64,000 nt of DNA from Delphinus delphis. Taxonomy: Eukaryota > Chordata > Mammalia > Artiodactyla > Delphinidae. The stretch spans positions 33,956,431 through 34,020,430 of the forward strand of contig NC_082696.1 of assembly GCF_949987515.2 (NCBI RefSeq). Direction: 5' to 3'. The notes beneath the pieces are model-generated. The model saw only the letters and a list, made by a program, of their open reading frames with translations, searched no databases and was not told the origin of the DNA. Shown here in pieces: positions 12,885-23,606 of this stretch. The stretch's first letter is position 1; the number at the start of each line of letters is the position of its first letter. The position numbers and the translations under genes were made by a program.

Positions 12885-13087
12885 TTGTGTTAAATCTTCT
12901 TTCCAGCCTTTAGAGGACTTCAGCCCAGCCAACAACTTTTGCGACCTTGAGAAACTCTGAGCCAGAACCTCTAGCTGAGCCACTCCCAAGTTCCTGATCC
13001 CTAGAAACTGTGGGATAATAAATGCCTGTTGTTTTGAGCCACAGAGTTTGGGGATAACTTGTTATGCAGCAGGAGATAACTAATACA
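12885..13087 (+). mobile_element. MLT1-type LTR (MaLR retrotransposon), 3' part
   Basis: It contains CCTAGAAACTGTGGGATAAT, then AAATGCCTGTTGTTTTGAGCC, then GGAGATAACTAATACAAG. This is the stereotyped 3' end of mammalian MLT1/MaLR long terminal repeats, including their AATAAA-like polyadenylation region. MaLRs are old, non-autonomous, ERVL-related elements. There is no coding capacity here. It appears to sit in or next to the L2 that follows. Confidence 0.75.
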
Positions 13088-13094
13088 AGCACCC

Positions 13095-13385
13095 ACAAAG
13101 CTGAAGCTTTCTCTTCCTTCAGGTTTCTGCTTAAAGGGCACATAGGTCTTTCTTGACCACTGCTTATAAAATAGAACTCTTCATCCTGTCATTCCCTATG
13201 CCCCATCTTGATTTATTTTTCTTTATTGTTTTTCTCCCCTCTTCAACATATGTGTAGTTTTTTTTTAATTTATGTTTATTTTTTTATATTTCCCTAATAA
13301 AATGTAAGCTTCATGAGAGGAGAGACTTTTACTACTATGTTCATTATTGTAACCTCAGCACTTAAAATGGTGCATGGATACTATT
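13095..13385 (+). repeat. L2 LINE 3' end
   Basis: In order it contains CAGGTTTCTGCTTAAAGGGCA, CTTTCTTGACCACTG, AATGTAAGCTTCATGAGAGG and CCTCAGCACTTAAAATGGTGC, the familiar sequence of the L2 3' terminus. A T-rich insertion lies in the middle. It is diverged. Confidence 0.65.
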
Positions 13386-16300
13386 ATAATAGTATAATAC
13401 CAGATAGTATTTGTAATGTAGCGTGGTAGTGATAAAAGCAATAAATATTATAAGACAGTGGTTCTTGGCCTTTTCTCAACCCCAGAATTCCCAGAGAGAT
13501 ACTACTGATAGTACCTATCAATGCATCTGTGGCATTATCATTTGTGGGTGGATTAAGGACTAAATTGAAAAGGCATCCCACATGACTGAGTTCTACCCAT
13601 AGTTCACCCTTTCGTTACCTCTACCTCAAGCATTACTTCCATTGGCTTTAGGAGACAGAGTAATTACTGAGTGAACTAGTTAGAGAAGGCTTTGTGTCAG
13701 AAGTAGAAAAGCTAGAAAAGGAGAAAGGAGGAAACTCTTTGACAGTATATTTGGTATGTTTAGGTAACAATGGTCATACAAGTTTGAGATGGGTGATATA
13801 CATTAGGAGGTAGTGAGAGCAAGATGGAGATACCAGGATGTGGTAAGATATTAACCCCGGTGTAGTGAGAATAGATTTTGATGATGGGAGAGCATCACAT
13901 AATTTTGACAAAGCTGAATGTTGGAGAAGAGTAGTTAATGTCCAAAGTGGTGTTTTAGGAAAATATCAGCAGTGTTCAAAATGATTCTCTTTTGCATTCT
14001 CCATGAACAGTTTATGGCGTACAGAGAATACTCAAAAGATAATTGACAGAATGTATGGCTAGGTAGGTGGGTGCCTAGATTACCTGAAGGAGAAAATGAA
14101 GGCAAGAAAACTAGACCAGTAATATGAACATAAAGTTATAAATATCTCCCTAATGCTGGAAGCAATGAGTATAAAAAGAAATGGTATATTGCAAGGGAGC
14201 TAAAACATGATTAAAAATAAAATTGGTTAAAGTTAATGCCAGCATTTTGAGCTTTGTTGATTCAGAAACTAGTAGTTCCTCTTACAGAAATAGGAAAGTT
14301 GTGATAGACCTGGATTGTATGTTTAAGGAGTGAAGAAATGGAGAGCAGGAAACATGATGTGCACCAAAATGGTCATTAAACCTTTACTTCTGTGCATTAT
14401 CAAAATGTTGGCATTGGGGCAGTCAGTAGGAACAATGGTGGTTATGAGATCTTGGGAAGTCTATTGATGAGAGGAACTGTAAAGCATTAGAGCTAGGGAA
14501 TTTCTCCTGAAGCTTTAAGCAGACATTTTAGATAAAAAAGTGAGGAAGTATACAATTGTATAATTTGTTATTTGATATCACCTAGAAGTTGTACAAGCTA
14601 AAACTTAAACCAGAATCACAGAGGGTATAATTCCTAATGGGTTAAAAAAAAATCCATTGTAGGTTGTTATAGGCGACTTTGAGTTCATCTCCAACATTTT
14701 TAAACATTAAATAAGGAAGAACATCTACCATGTCTATCATATAATTGCTTTGAGCTAATGGCAAAATCCCTGCGTATATTTTTTTTACAGTCATAACTGA
14801 AGGGAAGTTGTACGATGAGAAGTCATTATTTGGCCTCCTAAAAAACTAAAAATGACTACCTACCAATGTTTAATCAAATTAAATTACAGTATAGTGAAAT
14901 CATTTTTAGTTTTTTAACATAAAGAAATCATATTTTGAGTGTTAAGATTCATGATGCCAGTATATTGATTTTAACTTAATTGTAGAAATATTTTAAAAAT
15001 TAATTAAAAGGAATGGGGAAATATGAAATATAGGTAGAGTGAATAAAACTATCTGATGGCTTTGGAATATTTAAATTTGCCAGAGTACTAAGCTCAAATA
15101 ATATTTAGATCTTGCTAGAGTTAAGTACCATTAGGTAATCAGACCCCACAAGGATGAAAGAGCACAGACCCATTACATGTAATCGGTCAAATCACTTCTA
15201 ATTTGATTTCCCATTCCTTATTTTCTGTCCTTTAATTTGTACTGATAAATAAGAAAGTAGCAGGGAAAAAACAACTTTAGAAAAATGCGGAATATGTGGT
15301 AAAGAACAACATACTCAGACAAATTGAACAATGAAGGTAAGATCATTTATTTTAAAAAGAACTTCATAATTTTTAGTTTGGGGCTCCATCTCAAGTTCGA
15401 TGAGATCTTTCCCAAAGAGCAGATCGTACCTTTTCTTCCTTTACTCCCCTCCAACATCGGCAGTTTGCTTTTGTTCTTAATAGATCTGAAGAGACAAGCT
15501 GACTTGTGTGAAGTTCCTTAATTTGGAATGTACAACCTATGTCATTTTAATAGAATTAGTTAAGACTGAATGTTCACCAGATGTTCTGGATTTTTCTAGA
15601 GGTAGGGACTAATTAACAAGGAATTTATTTATAAAGATTAGGTTAAACAATTAGCAAGGATGGGTAATTATCATTATTGCCCATTAGCGCAAGAACGTAA
15701 GGTTAGATTTATTTGAGGAGTGTGCATGTGAGAGTTTATCTACACATATGTATGTATCCACAGGATACACAGATGTATAACATACAGATATAGATTCTAA
15801 ATTAAAAATAAACAGAAAAAGAAAAGACTAGGTTTGCCTAACATACCATATGTCAGCTATGATCTCTCTCCTTTTTTTTCTCTCCAAGGGCTATGCTTAT
15901 GTATTTCCTGTATTTTAAAAGTGACAAGTGCCTGCTCCACAGACCCCTCAGAGAGCATGTATCTTGTCAATAGGGTTCCCTGGAGCTTAGAGAACCAACT
16001 TGGCAGAGGTATAGAGAATGATACAGTATATATAATTTCAAATAACATAGAATTCTGCCTTAGTTACTTGCCCAAATCTCAGTTTCTGACATTTGTACAA
16101 TTTCTGTCCTATTTCTAAAGGAAAGGAGATGGATACCAACCTACCAATTTCTTAGCATTATTTTAATGAAAAATGGGAACTTGAATAATTAGGAAGAAAA
16201 GAAAATCTTTAATTTATAAAGCTCCTTTCTCTTATTCTATGTTAAGTTTTCTGTTTCTAGGTATAACAGAGTTTATATTAAATTAGAGTTTTATACTAGA

Positions 16301-17566
16301 TTCTAAACTGGCATAAAATTTAATGTCTAATTGCCTTCGATGCAAATTTTATCTCTCTCTCGCCTTTCTTTATTTTTTGGAAGTTCATTAAAGAAAATAT
16401 TCTATTGCTGCTGGAGATCCCTTGAATAGCAACTGGTTTCTCCATATAGAATGAGCATATTTGCCTGGAAGTTCAAGATTCAAACACACATCCCTACACA
16501 CAGCTTATTTATATTTAATTTATATGTGACCATAGTGCATTCTCTCATAATTGTCAAGAATTTAAAAATATATTTCTTTTAAATTCATTATATATATGTA
16601 ATATACAAAATATATAAAAATATATTGATAATGTCAGTTTTCTCAGGTGTACATTACCTAAAAACAGTTTGCCTAAAGAATGTACTACAAAGAAAATTAT
16701 TAATATACCAGTTGCAGAAATTGATTAAAATTTTAATTAGTGATGAGGCAGATCTTTATTTTAAAGTTGCATTATTTTCTCTCTCCTTTCCTCTATAAAA
16801 GATTAGCTATTAGAGAAAAGTTTTAAGACTTTTAAGAAAGGTATTAGAAGGTTTAAGTTTGAGGTTTAATAGGCCAAATGCCATCTGTTCCTACAATTTG
16901 TAACACTTTATTATTAACAACTCTAGCAGAAGGAGGCAGTCTATTTCGGTGGCGAGGACAGATTTCTGTCCATCTGTGCCCGTATTGCAGCGTGTCACTT
17001 GTGCTTTAGATCTGCATAGCTCTGAGCCGAAGTTGATGCCATGGCAAGGTCAAGAGGTGGAGAAGCCTGTCAGCACATTCTGTCTCTAACACGATGACAG
17101 CCACAAACTGGGGCTTCAAGCCCCGCCCTGAGGCAGTCACTCTGTTGGGCCTTGGAGCTGGGCCTTCCACACTATGATTTCAAAGGAAAATGTTAAGTTT
17201 AAACATTTTAAAATATCAGACAAAGAACTTAATGTATGATGTGTCTCTGCTTAATGTCAGGTTCCTTATTAGGGTGGTTCATCTCTCAACATTTAAAAAT
17301 GTGTGGAGTTCTGTGGTGATTCGTCTTTTTTTTTTTTCTTCAGGTCCTTAGTAATTACATTGGGGTTAGAGGGAAGCAGAATCCATGTGAAATTCTATTT
17401 TACTGCAAAATAGCTTGAAAACCAGAATGCAGGAGGATAAGTCTGACTTGAAAGACTTTGAAACGTTGCATGTTGACATTAAGTACGCTGTTCCTTTTTT
17501 GAGAAATCTCACTATCTAGAATCTCTAAATGTGTGCTTTTTTTTTTTTTTTTTTTTTTCCAAAAAG

Positions 17567-17840
17567 TGCCTATCAGATTGTTGTGGAGGAATTGCACCCT
17601 CACCGAACCAAGAGAGAAGCCAGAGCCATGGAATGCTACCAGGTTCCTGTCACATACCAAAATGCCATGAATGGGGGTGCACCGTACTACTTCGCTGCTG
17701 AACTACCCCCAGGGAATCTTCCCGAACCTGCCCCATTCACCGTGGGCGATAATAGGACCTATCAGGGCTTTTGGAACCCCCCTTTGGCTCCACGCAAAGG
17801 ATACAACATCTATTTCCAGGCAATGAGCAGTGTGGAGAAG
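17567..17840 (+). CDS. PTPRM: PTPRM exon: body of fibronectin type III repeat 4 with the RTKR cleavage site
   Basis: This 274-bp exon is phase 2 to phase 0: one base completes Ser, then come 91 codons from AYQIVVEEL to YFQAMSSVEK. It carries the basic motif HRTKREAR at exon residues 12-19. RTKR is the proprotein-convertase (furin) cleavage site known in this receptor, which yields two subunits that stay non-covalently joined. Other marks are the conserved ECYQVPV strand, YYFAAELPP, the sequon NRT and the F-strand-like YNIYFQA. The acceptor has 22 T followed by CCAAAAAG, giving a strong pyrimidine tract but an unusual A at position -3. The donor is AAG|GTGAGC. The start is fixed by phase and by the acceptor. 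The open frame reaching upstream into the T run is not coding. Confidence 0.97.
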
Positions 17841-17927
17841 GTGAGCTTCCTCCGAGATTTTGCTTTTTCACTGACCCGAGGAAAAGCTGCTGTTGAATTT
17901 TATAAATACTCAGTAACATTTGTCAGG

Positions 17928-17985
17928 TGAAAAAAATAAAAAGTACGAAACAATCGGTGTGTAGCGGGTGTGTTGTTTCTGTTCC
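17928..17985 (+). promoter_or_regulatory. Candidate intronic polyadenylation region
   Basis: If the donor of the preceding exon is skipped, the frame stays open for 29 codons and stops at TGA 17928-17930. A canonical AATAAA follows at 17935-17940, and a GU-rich stretch (GGTGTGTAGCGGGTGTGTTG) follows at about 17956-17975. This is the spacing expected of a cleavage and polyadenylation site. The motifs are visible; use of the site is inferred. Confidence 0.35.
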
Positions 17986-20008
17986 CAGCAACATGCACAG
18001 TTTGGGGCCTACTGTAGGGCTGGGGCTCCATGCCAGTTACATCGCACAGCATTCCTGTTTCCTAGTAACTGCTTCTCCTTGAGCCCTCTTCAGGAAAGCC
18101 CACAAGGGCAATTGTGAGTAAAATGATTTGAAAAGGTGGGTGTGCTGCTGCTGGGACTCCAGCCCCAGTAAATACGGAGCATTGTTCTGTCTTCTTTGCT
18201 CAATAGTGGCACGCTTCAGAAGATTAAATTTACTGCAGGATAAACAGAATGCGTGTTCCACAGCAGGCTAATAAACCCTTATAAACTTTTCAGGGGTTAC
18301 AAGCCAAATAGTAAATAACTAGTAACAGTCCTCTGATTACAAAGTAATAGGGCGCCTGTGGTATATCGTGACAAAACCGAAACAGAAGGCAGCCTGGCAA
18401 GGGTGGGATGCTGTGCGGTTAAAGAAGTCTGTTTTCCGTCTCCCTGGCTGCCCTTCTTTTTCCCATTCTGGACACAGTTGTTTTTGAACACTGCCATGGA
18501 TCCCAAATGAGTATTGAAGAGGGAAACACAACAGGAAGTTAGAAACTACCAGTGGTTCCATACGTGGGGAAATAACCTGGCCTTCTTTCTCTTGAAAGAT
18601 TTTCTTTCCTAAAACATATTTTTTTAATTTATTTATTTATTTATTTATTTTTGCATGGAGGTGTAGAAAAAAAATGTTGAGAGTAGAAACCTTTTACAAC
18701 TTAAAATTCAATAGAAGAATGACATTTTTATGTACTTGTAGCTATATAGGAAATTGCTGTATTTGGGTAATTGAGTCCCTGACGTGGGTACCTGGCAGAT
18801 GTGAAATATGTGCTGTCCTATGGCAAAAGCCGTATTATATCTTGGAATAGTTTCATTGGAAGATATAACAATCCATTTGCATTTCTGTAAGGGGCCATGA
18901 GAACTCAGGGTATTGACTGGCTGCTTTTGAATGAAAGCTTTATCTTTGTGCTTACCTGCATGGCTGGTTTACAGTATATGGAAAGAAAAATGCCACAGCA
19001 TCTTCTAAGATGTACTTCAAAGCCAGAGGCTGCTCATGTTTTAAAATGCTCTTCTCATCTTCTAGTTTATTTTTACCTAAGTGGGAGTTGGCTGCCCACT
19101 TCCCACCCACACATCATTCCATGCCACTACCATGATGGGACTGCTCAAAAAAGAGACAACCATGGAAGTTTTATTCCATTCTGGGTAGTATGGTTCTGTG
19201 TTTGGGTATTCATCTTTAGAAAGGTGAGAGATTCCAGATTAACTTTTGTTACTTGGTCTGTGGTATGAGAGAAGTGTTAATGAATGTCTGTTACTTACAA
19301 AGAATTTCCTCTGGCACTCTTTAAAAGCTTTGATATGAATTTTCTCTTCTAATTGCTAATATATCTACATGTGGTTTAATCAAAGTACAGAGTAGCAAGA
19401 ATATATTTCACAGTTATCTTGGAAAAAAGTTTTAAAATTGACATGGCTCCTATCAGCAGAGGCTGGTAATCCTGATAGACTTAACAGCAATTACTTTTAG
19501 GAAATCAAAGTCCCTTTGAGCCTTTATGGGAATGTGAAACAGTTTCTTGGAGCTTACTAGGAAGGCTTCAGGTCACAATTAAGTAATAGAAGTGCAGATT
19601 TTCATTTTTAATTACTAATTTCCCCCTCAATGCTTTATTTTGTTTAATTTAAAAATAATAAATGCCTAAGAGAAAAGTATATAAAGTCTTGGTTTATCAA
19701 TCTATAGAACTGCTCAAGATGGAGTTACAAATACACCTTGAAAACAAATAGCCTCTGTTTTGTTCACTGTCTTTAACATCTAGAGGAGGAATATATTCCC
19801 ACCAAGAAATATTTAATCTGTACCAACTAGATTAAAAAGGAAAAAAGAACAGATAAAATATGCTGTAACTGTGATGCAATTTTTTGATGATCTTTCTAAC
19901 TTTCATCATTTAGCTCTTTAGTCATGTTGGGATCCAAGTGAAAGTATGTAATGTTCAGCTTTGGTCTGAGTCTACAGCTATGAGGTGAAAATGAAATTTA
20001 TATTTGGG

Positions 20009-20268
20009 GGACTTCCCTGGTGGTGCAGTGGATGAGACTCCGTGCTCCCAATGCAGGGGGGCCTGGATTCGATCCCTGGTCAGGGAACTAGATCCCACAT
20101 GCCTGTCGCAACTAAGAGTTCGCATGCCACAGCTAAGGAGGCTACATACCTCAAATAAGGAGCCCTGGAGCCGCAACTAAGGAGCCAGCACTCCACAACT
20201 AGGGAGCCCTCCTGCTGCAACTAAGACCTGGTGCAACCAAATAAATAAATAAATATTTTTTAAAAAAA
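20009..20268 (+). mobile_element. CHR-type SINE with perfect 16-bp target-site duplication
   Basis: It starts GGACTTCCCTGGTGGTGCAG and has a box B-like GATTCGATCCC. Its right half is built of repeated AACTAAGGAGCC-like modules, and it ends CCAAATAAATAAATAAAT. The identical 16-mer GAAATTTATATTTGGG flanks it at 19993-20008 and 20269-20284. The perfect duplication suggests a fairly recent insertion. Confidence 0.95.
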
Positions 20269-20622
20269 GAAATTTATATTTGGGTCTGATTTGTATTAGC
20301 TTTGCAAATACATTTTTCTTTCTGATCGTTCAGAAAGTACAATAAATGCAAATAGAATGGTATATACTGCTTGTCCCAGACAAGATAGCCTGTTTCATTA
20401 CAAGGTGAAGACAGATACCTACACCTTTAGAAAATACTAAAATTTTTAAGTTATTTTAGATTTTTTTTAAAGTCTCTGCATGAACATAAATAAAAAATCA
20501 TGTCCTTAATACCGCTATTCTTTATAAACCTGTTTTGTAACCCCAGATTGATCTTCATACTAGTTATAGTTTATGAAATATCTATACCTGACCATTTTCT
20601 TTTTTTTTTTTTACTCCCTCAG

Positions 20623-20659
20623 GAAACTAAAACCCAGTGTGTAAGAATTGCTACCAAAG
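20623..20659 (+). CDS. PTPRM: PTPRM 37-bp mini-exon: end of FNIII 4 and start of juxtamembrane stalk
   Basis: It has 12 codons, ETKTQCVRIATK, plus one base (phase 0 to phase 1), bordered by CTCCCTCAG and AAAG|GTAAGA. The peptide continues VEK from the preceding exon and matches PTPRM as I remember it. In PTPRK the corresponding peptide reads differently. The exon is too short to be found by open-frame length alone and is supported by phase, splice sites and peptide identity. The next exon should begin by completing an Ala codon and lead into the stalk and transmembrane helix. It is not in this window. Confidence 0.95.
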
Positions 20660-22289
20660 GTAAGAGGTTTGCTTTTTTTTTTTCCCCAAATTCCATTCAC
20701 CAACTTTCTAAAATGAAAGAGCTTTGTTCCCAGTTTCAGGACTAATTAAATGTGGCACGTCTATTACAGAGTATTTGTAGTAGGGCCTAGTTAAACTGCC
20801 AGCCAAGTTCTCTGACTCACTTGGGTGTCTTTAACATGTAATGGAGTGATACTTTCCATCCTCTAGTATTTGACTGGAGGAATCTTGTTCTGAGAATAGG
20901 AAAGATTTAGAAAACTTTAGAAGGACTTGTTTCTGCCATTTATTAGTATCTGAAAGGTCTTGTGCTGCTGATCAGCCAACATATTAGGAAAAGCTCAGCA
21001 ATATCAGCTGAAAATAGCATATTCCTTATTTAAAAACCTCTGTTACTTTCTGTGGTAGACAATCAAACACAAAAAGATGGAGCTGGTCTAGGCATATGCA
21101 AGGGTATGGACAGAGACGGGTCCATATTGCTAGTGCAGTTTGATTGAAGATGCTTTACTTTTTTTTATCTAAAAAATTTTTTTAATCCAACTGATGCCAA
21201 GAAATTAGATCTGGGAACAGCCAAGACTTCTCCTCCTTATATTGCATATTATAGTTTAGTTGCCTTGTTTCTTTAAGAGAAAACATTTTCATCTTTGAAT
21301 GAATATTTAGAGTTCAGAGTGGGAGAAAGTCTCCTGCATTCACAATGTTTATAATCTTTCACTTAAGAGTTATTTGGCTGTGCCAGCAAGGGAGAGAGAG
21401 CTACTTGGTGTATGTATTCTAGCAAGAGAAATGAGAAAAAGCTGTTCGTATGCAGAGGTGGGGCTCCGCAGAGGGTTGGTGCTTTGGGTGGTTTGCTGCC
21501 AGAATTAGTATTAGGCCCCCATTCATGAGCAGTAGTTGATTCATTTGGAGTAAAAATGAATGGCCATATTCTGTTTGTGCTGGCATCTTTCCTTTCATCA
21601 TTTTTCTCCATCTAATCATCAATCTGCTCAATTAAGCATTTGTTTTATACTCTTGATTTGTAAAGGCAATAACAAAAGACTTCCCTTGACTCATGAGGAG
21701 TAATAAAAAAGCTTCACAGAAGAGAAAAAATATACACTTTTTCAATTCAAATACTAAGATTCCTCGTGATATTTTAAACAATAAAGCAATCCTAAATGAA
21801 GGAAAAGAGAAAGTATATACAGATGCATATAATGTATAGGCATTTATTTTATTTTAAAAACTTGGCATATGGATCAAGAATTAAAGTTGACATTTTTAGA
21901 AGATAATAGCAGAAGGCATTTAGGACCTATGCTTTTCCGGATTTGAAATAGAACCAGAAATGTAAAATGGTCTCATGTCAGCCTGCGAGAAGTTTTTTAG
22001 ATATGGATAAATGATTCTAAAATTTAAAATTTTCTTATTCGGCTATTTAATTATTTGCATTTACATGAGCTTAAGTGTCATGTTGTCCCACGCTCAATAC
22101 AAATAAAATTATGATGACAAATATCATATTATATTTTGACTGCAGGAGAGCTGGGATTATGGAAATTAGATTTACCATGTGGCATAGAATATTTGCCAGA
22201 AACTCAGAGGTAGTAAGATAGGGAGCATTTGTGGTAGTTTCTTCTTTGCCTAATAATCTAGCCCTGCTGTACTTCTGGGTCTCAGGTTG

Positions 22290-22770
22290 ACAGCGTGGTT
22301 TACTGCGTGAAAGAAATCTGGCCTCAGACTATCTGGGTTCAAATCCTGACTTTGCCCCTTCTTACTGTTATTTAAAGTTGGGCAAAATGTTTAACCTCTC
22401 ATTCTAAAAATAAGAATGATAGGGCTTCCCTGGTGGCATAGTGGTTGAGAGTCCGCCTGCCGATGCAGGGGACACGGGTTCGTGCCCCGATCCGGGAAGA
22501 TCCCACATGCTGCGGAGCACCTGGGCCCGTGAGCCATGGCCGCTGAGCCTGCGTGTCCGGAGCCTGTGCTCCGCAACGGGAGAGGCCACAACAGTGAGAG
22601 GCCCGCGTACCAAAAAAAAAAAAGAATGATAAGAGTACCTACCCCTTACTAGTATTGTGAAGATTAAAATAATTTATATGTACAAAATGCCTGAATAGTA
22701 CCTAGTATACTATAACTATCAGTTAAGAGTTAACTGCTGTTTTATCATCACCATAATTATCATAATCCTT
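22290..22770 (+). repeat. MIR SINE split by a CHR insertion
   Basis: The left part (22290-22421) reads CAGCGTGGTTTACTGCGTGA, then TGGGTTCAAATCCTGACTTTG, then GGGCAAAATGTTTAACCTCTC. The right part (from 22632) continues AAGAGTACCTACC, then GTGAAGATTAAAATAATTTA and CCTGAATAGTACCTAGTA. Joined, these follow the MIR consensus in order, so the CHR at 22422-22621 landed inside an existing MIR. Confidence 0.85.
22422..22621 (+). mobile_element. CHR-type SINE, GC-rich subtype, nested in MIR
   Basis: Complete from GGGCTTCCCTGGTGGCATAG to GCCCGCGTACC plus an A tail. The 10-bp duplication AAGAATGATA flanks it at 22412-22421 and 22622-22631. Box A (GTGGTTGAGAG) and box B (GGTTCGTGCCC) remnants are visible. 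Confidence 0.95.
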
Positions 22771-23249
22771 TCGTACCTTGCTTCAGAAGGACATAATCTG
22801 TGTTATGTAGTAATGAAAGAAATAAAAATGAAACTAAGTTTTCGTGATAGAGATTACTTGGGGAAAAAGTAAGGGGTTTTGTTTTTATTTTTTATTTGTT
22901 TATTTTTAATATATTTCTATCCAGATCTAATGTAATGCCTTCTCTGGACACTTAGCATTTTTCTACATAGAAAAAAAACACATTATTAAGGTAAAATTAC
23001 TTTTTGCCTGACTATGTTTTAAACTAACAACATACAAGTATGGTCAGCTTTCATACTAAAAATTTTCAGTATGAAAATTAAAACATTTCTGGCAGGGCAT
23101 GTTGAAGATATACTTATTAAATGACATAACCATATTGACAAGGAAGGGAAGAAGGAACCTTCTGGGCAAGGAATGATTCAATATTTCACAGGTGTCTAGT
23201 ATACGTAGGCAAAAACCTATTAAACTGTATACTTAAAATGTGTGCACTG

Positions 23250-23606
23250 GGGCTTCCCTGGTGGAGCAGTGGTTAAGAATCCGCCTGCCAACACAGGGGA
23301 CACGGGTTCAAGCCCTGGTCGGGGAGGATCCCACATGCCCCGGAGCAGCTAGGCCCCTGCACCACAACTACTAAGTCTGCGCTCTAGAGCCCGTGCGCCA
23401 CAACTACTGAGCCCATGTGCCACAACTACTGAAGCCTGCATGCCTAGAGTCTGTCCTCCTCAACAAGAGAGGCCACTGCAATGAGAAGCCCGTGCACCGC
23501 AACGAAGAGTAGCCCCCACTCGCCATAACCAGGGAAAGCCCGCGCACAGCAACAAAGACCCAACACAGCCAAAAATAAATTAAAATATAATAAATAAATT
23601 TTTTTT
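23250..23606 (+). mobile_element. CHR-type SINE, long subtype (about 357 bp)
   Basis: Starts GGGCTTCCCTGGTGGAGCAG, with an intact-looking box B (GGTTCAAGCCC). It is followed by several CCACAACTACTGAG-type repeats and an ending of CAGCCAAAAATAAATTAAAAT. The 14-bp duplication AAATGTGTGCACTG is identical at 23236-23249 and 23607-23620. It is longer than the GC-rich copies and represents a different CHR subfamily. Confidence 0.95.

Larger units (their letters stand above)
8406..17566 (+). other. PTPRM: PTPRM intron within FNIII 4
   Basis: A 9,161-bp phase 2 intron. Recognisable content: an L2-like fossil (10780-11350, minus), an MLT1-type LTR end (12885-13087) and an L2 3' end (13095-13385). The stretch 8410-10780 is AT-rich and shows nothing I can name except an L2/MIR-like scrap at 9660-9720. 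The stretch 13390-16900 is unassigned AT-rich sequence. A GC-richer block at 16920-17175 stands out. The intron ends in a run of 22 T before the acceptor. Confidence 0.9.
17841..20622 (+). other. PTPRM: PTPRM intron before the 37-bp mini-exon
   Basis: A 2,782-bp phase 0 intron (donor GTGAGC, acceptor T-rich then CTCCCTCAG). Its first 150 bp include a readthrough frame of 29 codons, a stop and an AATAAA (separate entry). It has a (TTTA)n patch at 18628-18652 and a CHR SINE with perfect duplications at 20009-20268. A 123-codon open frame at 18897-19268 has no recognised relative and no sign of being an exon. Confidence 0.9.

Noticed and set aside
13450..13600. MER5-like element at CAGTGGTTCTTGGCC
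   Set aside because: Only the first dozen bases resemble the terminal repeat; the rest does not follow the consensus.
17529..17566. Open frame starting with Met-Cys-Ala-Phe and a run of Phe upstream of the FNIII 4 exon
   Set aside because: The Phe run is the T-rich pyrimidine tract translated; the exon begins at 17567 after AG, by phase and protein identity.
18897..19268. 123-codon + strand open frame with hydrophobic ends, considered as an alternative PTPRM exon
   Set aside because: It does not resemble the transmembrane exon (no stop-transfer basic run in the right place), and no correct acceptor and phase pair was found.
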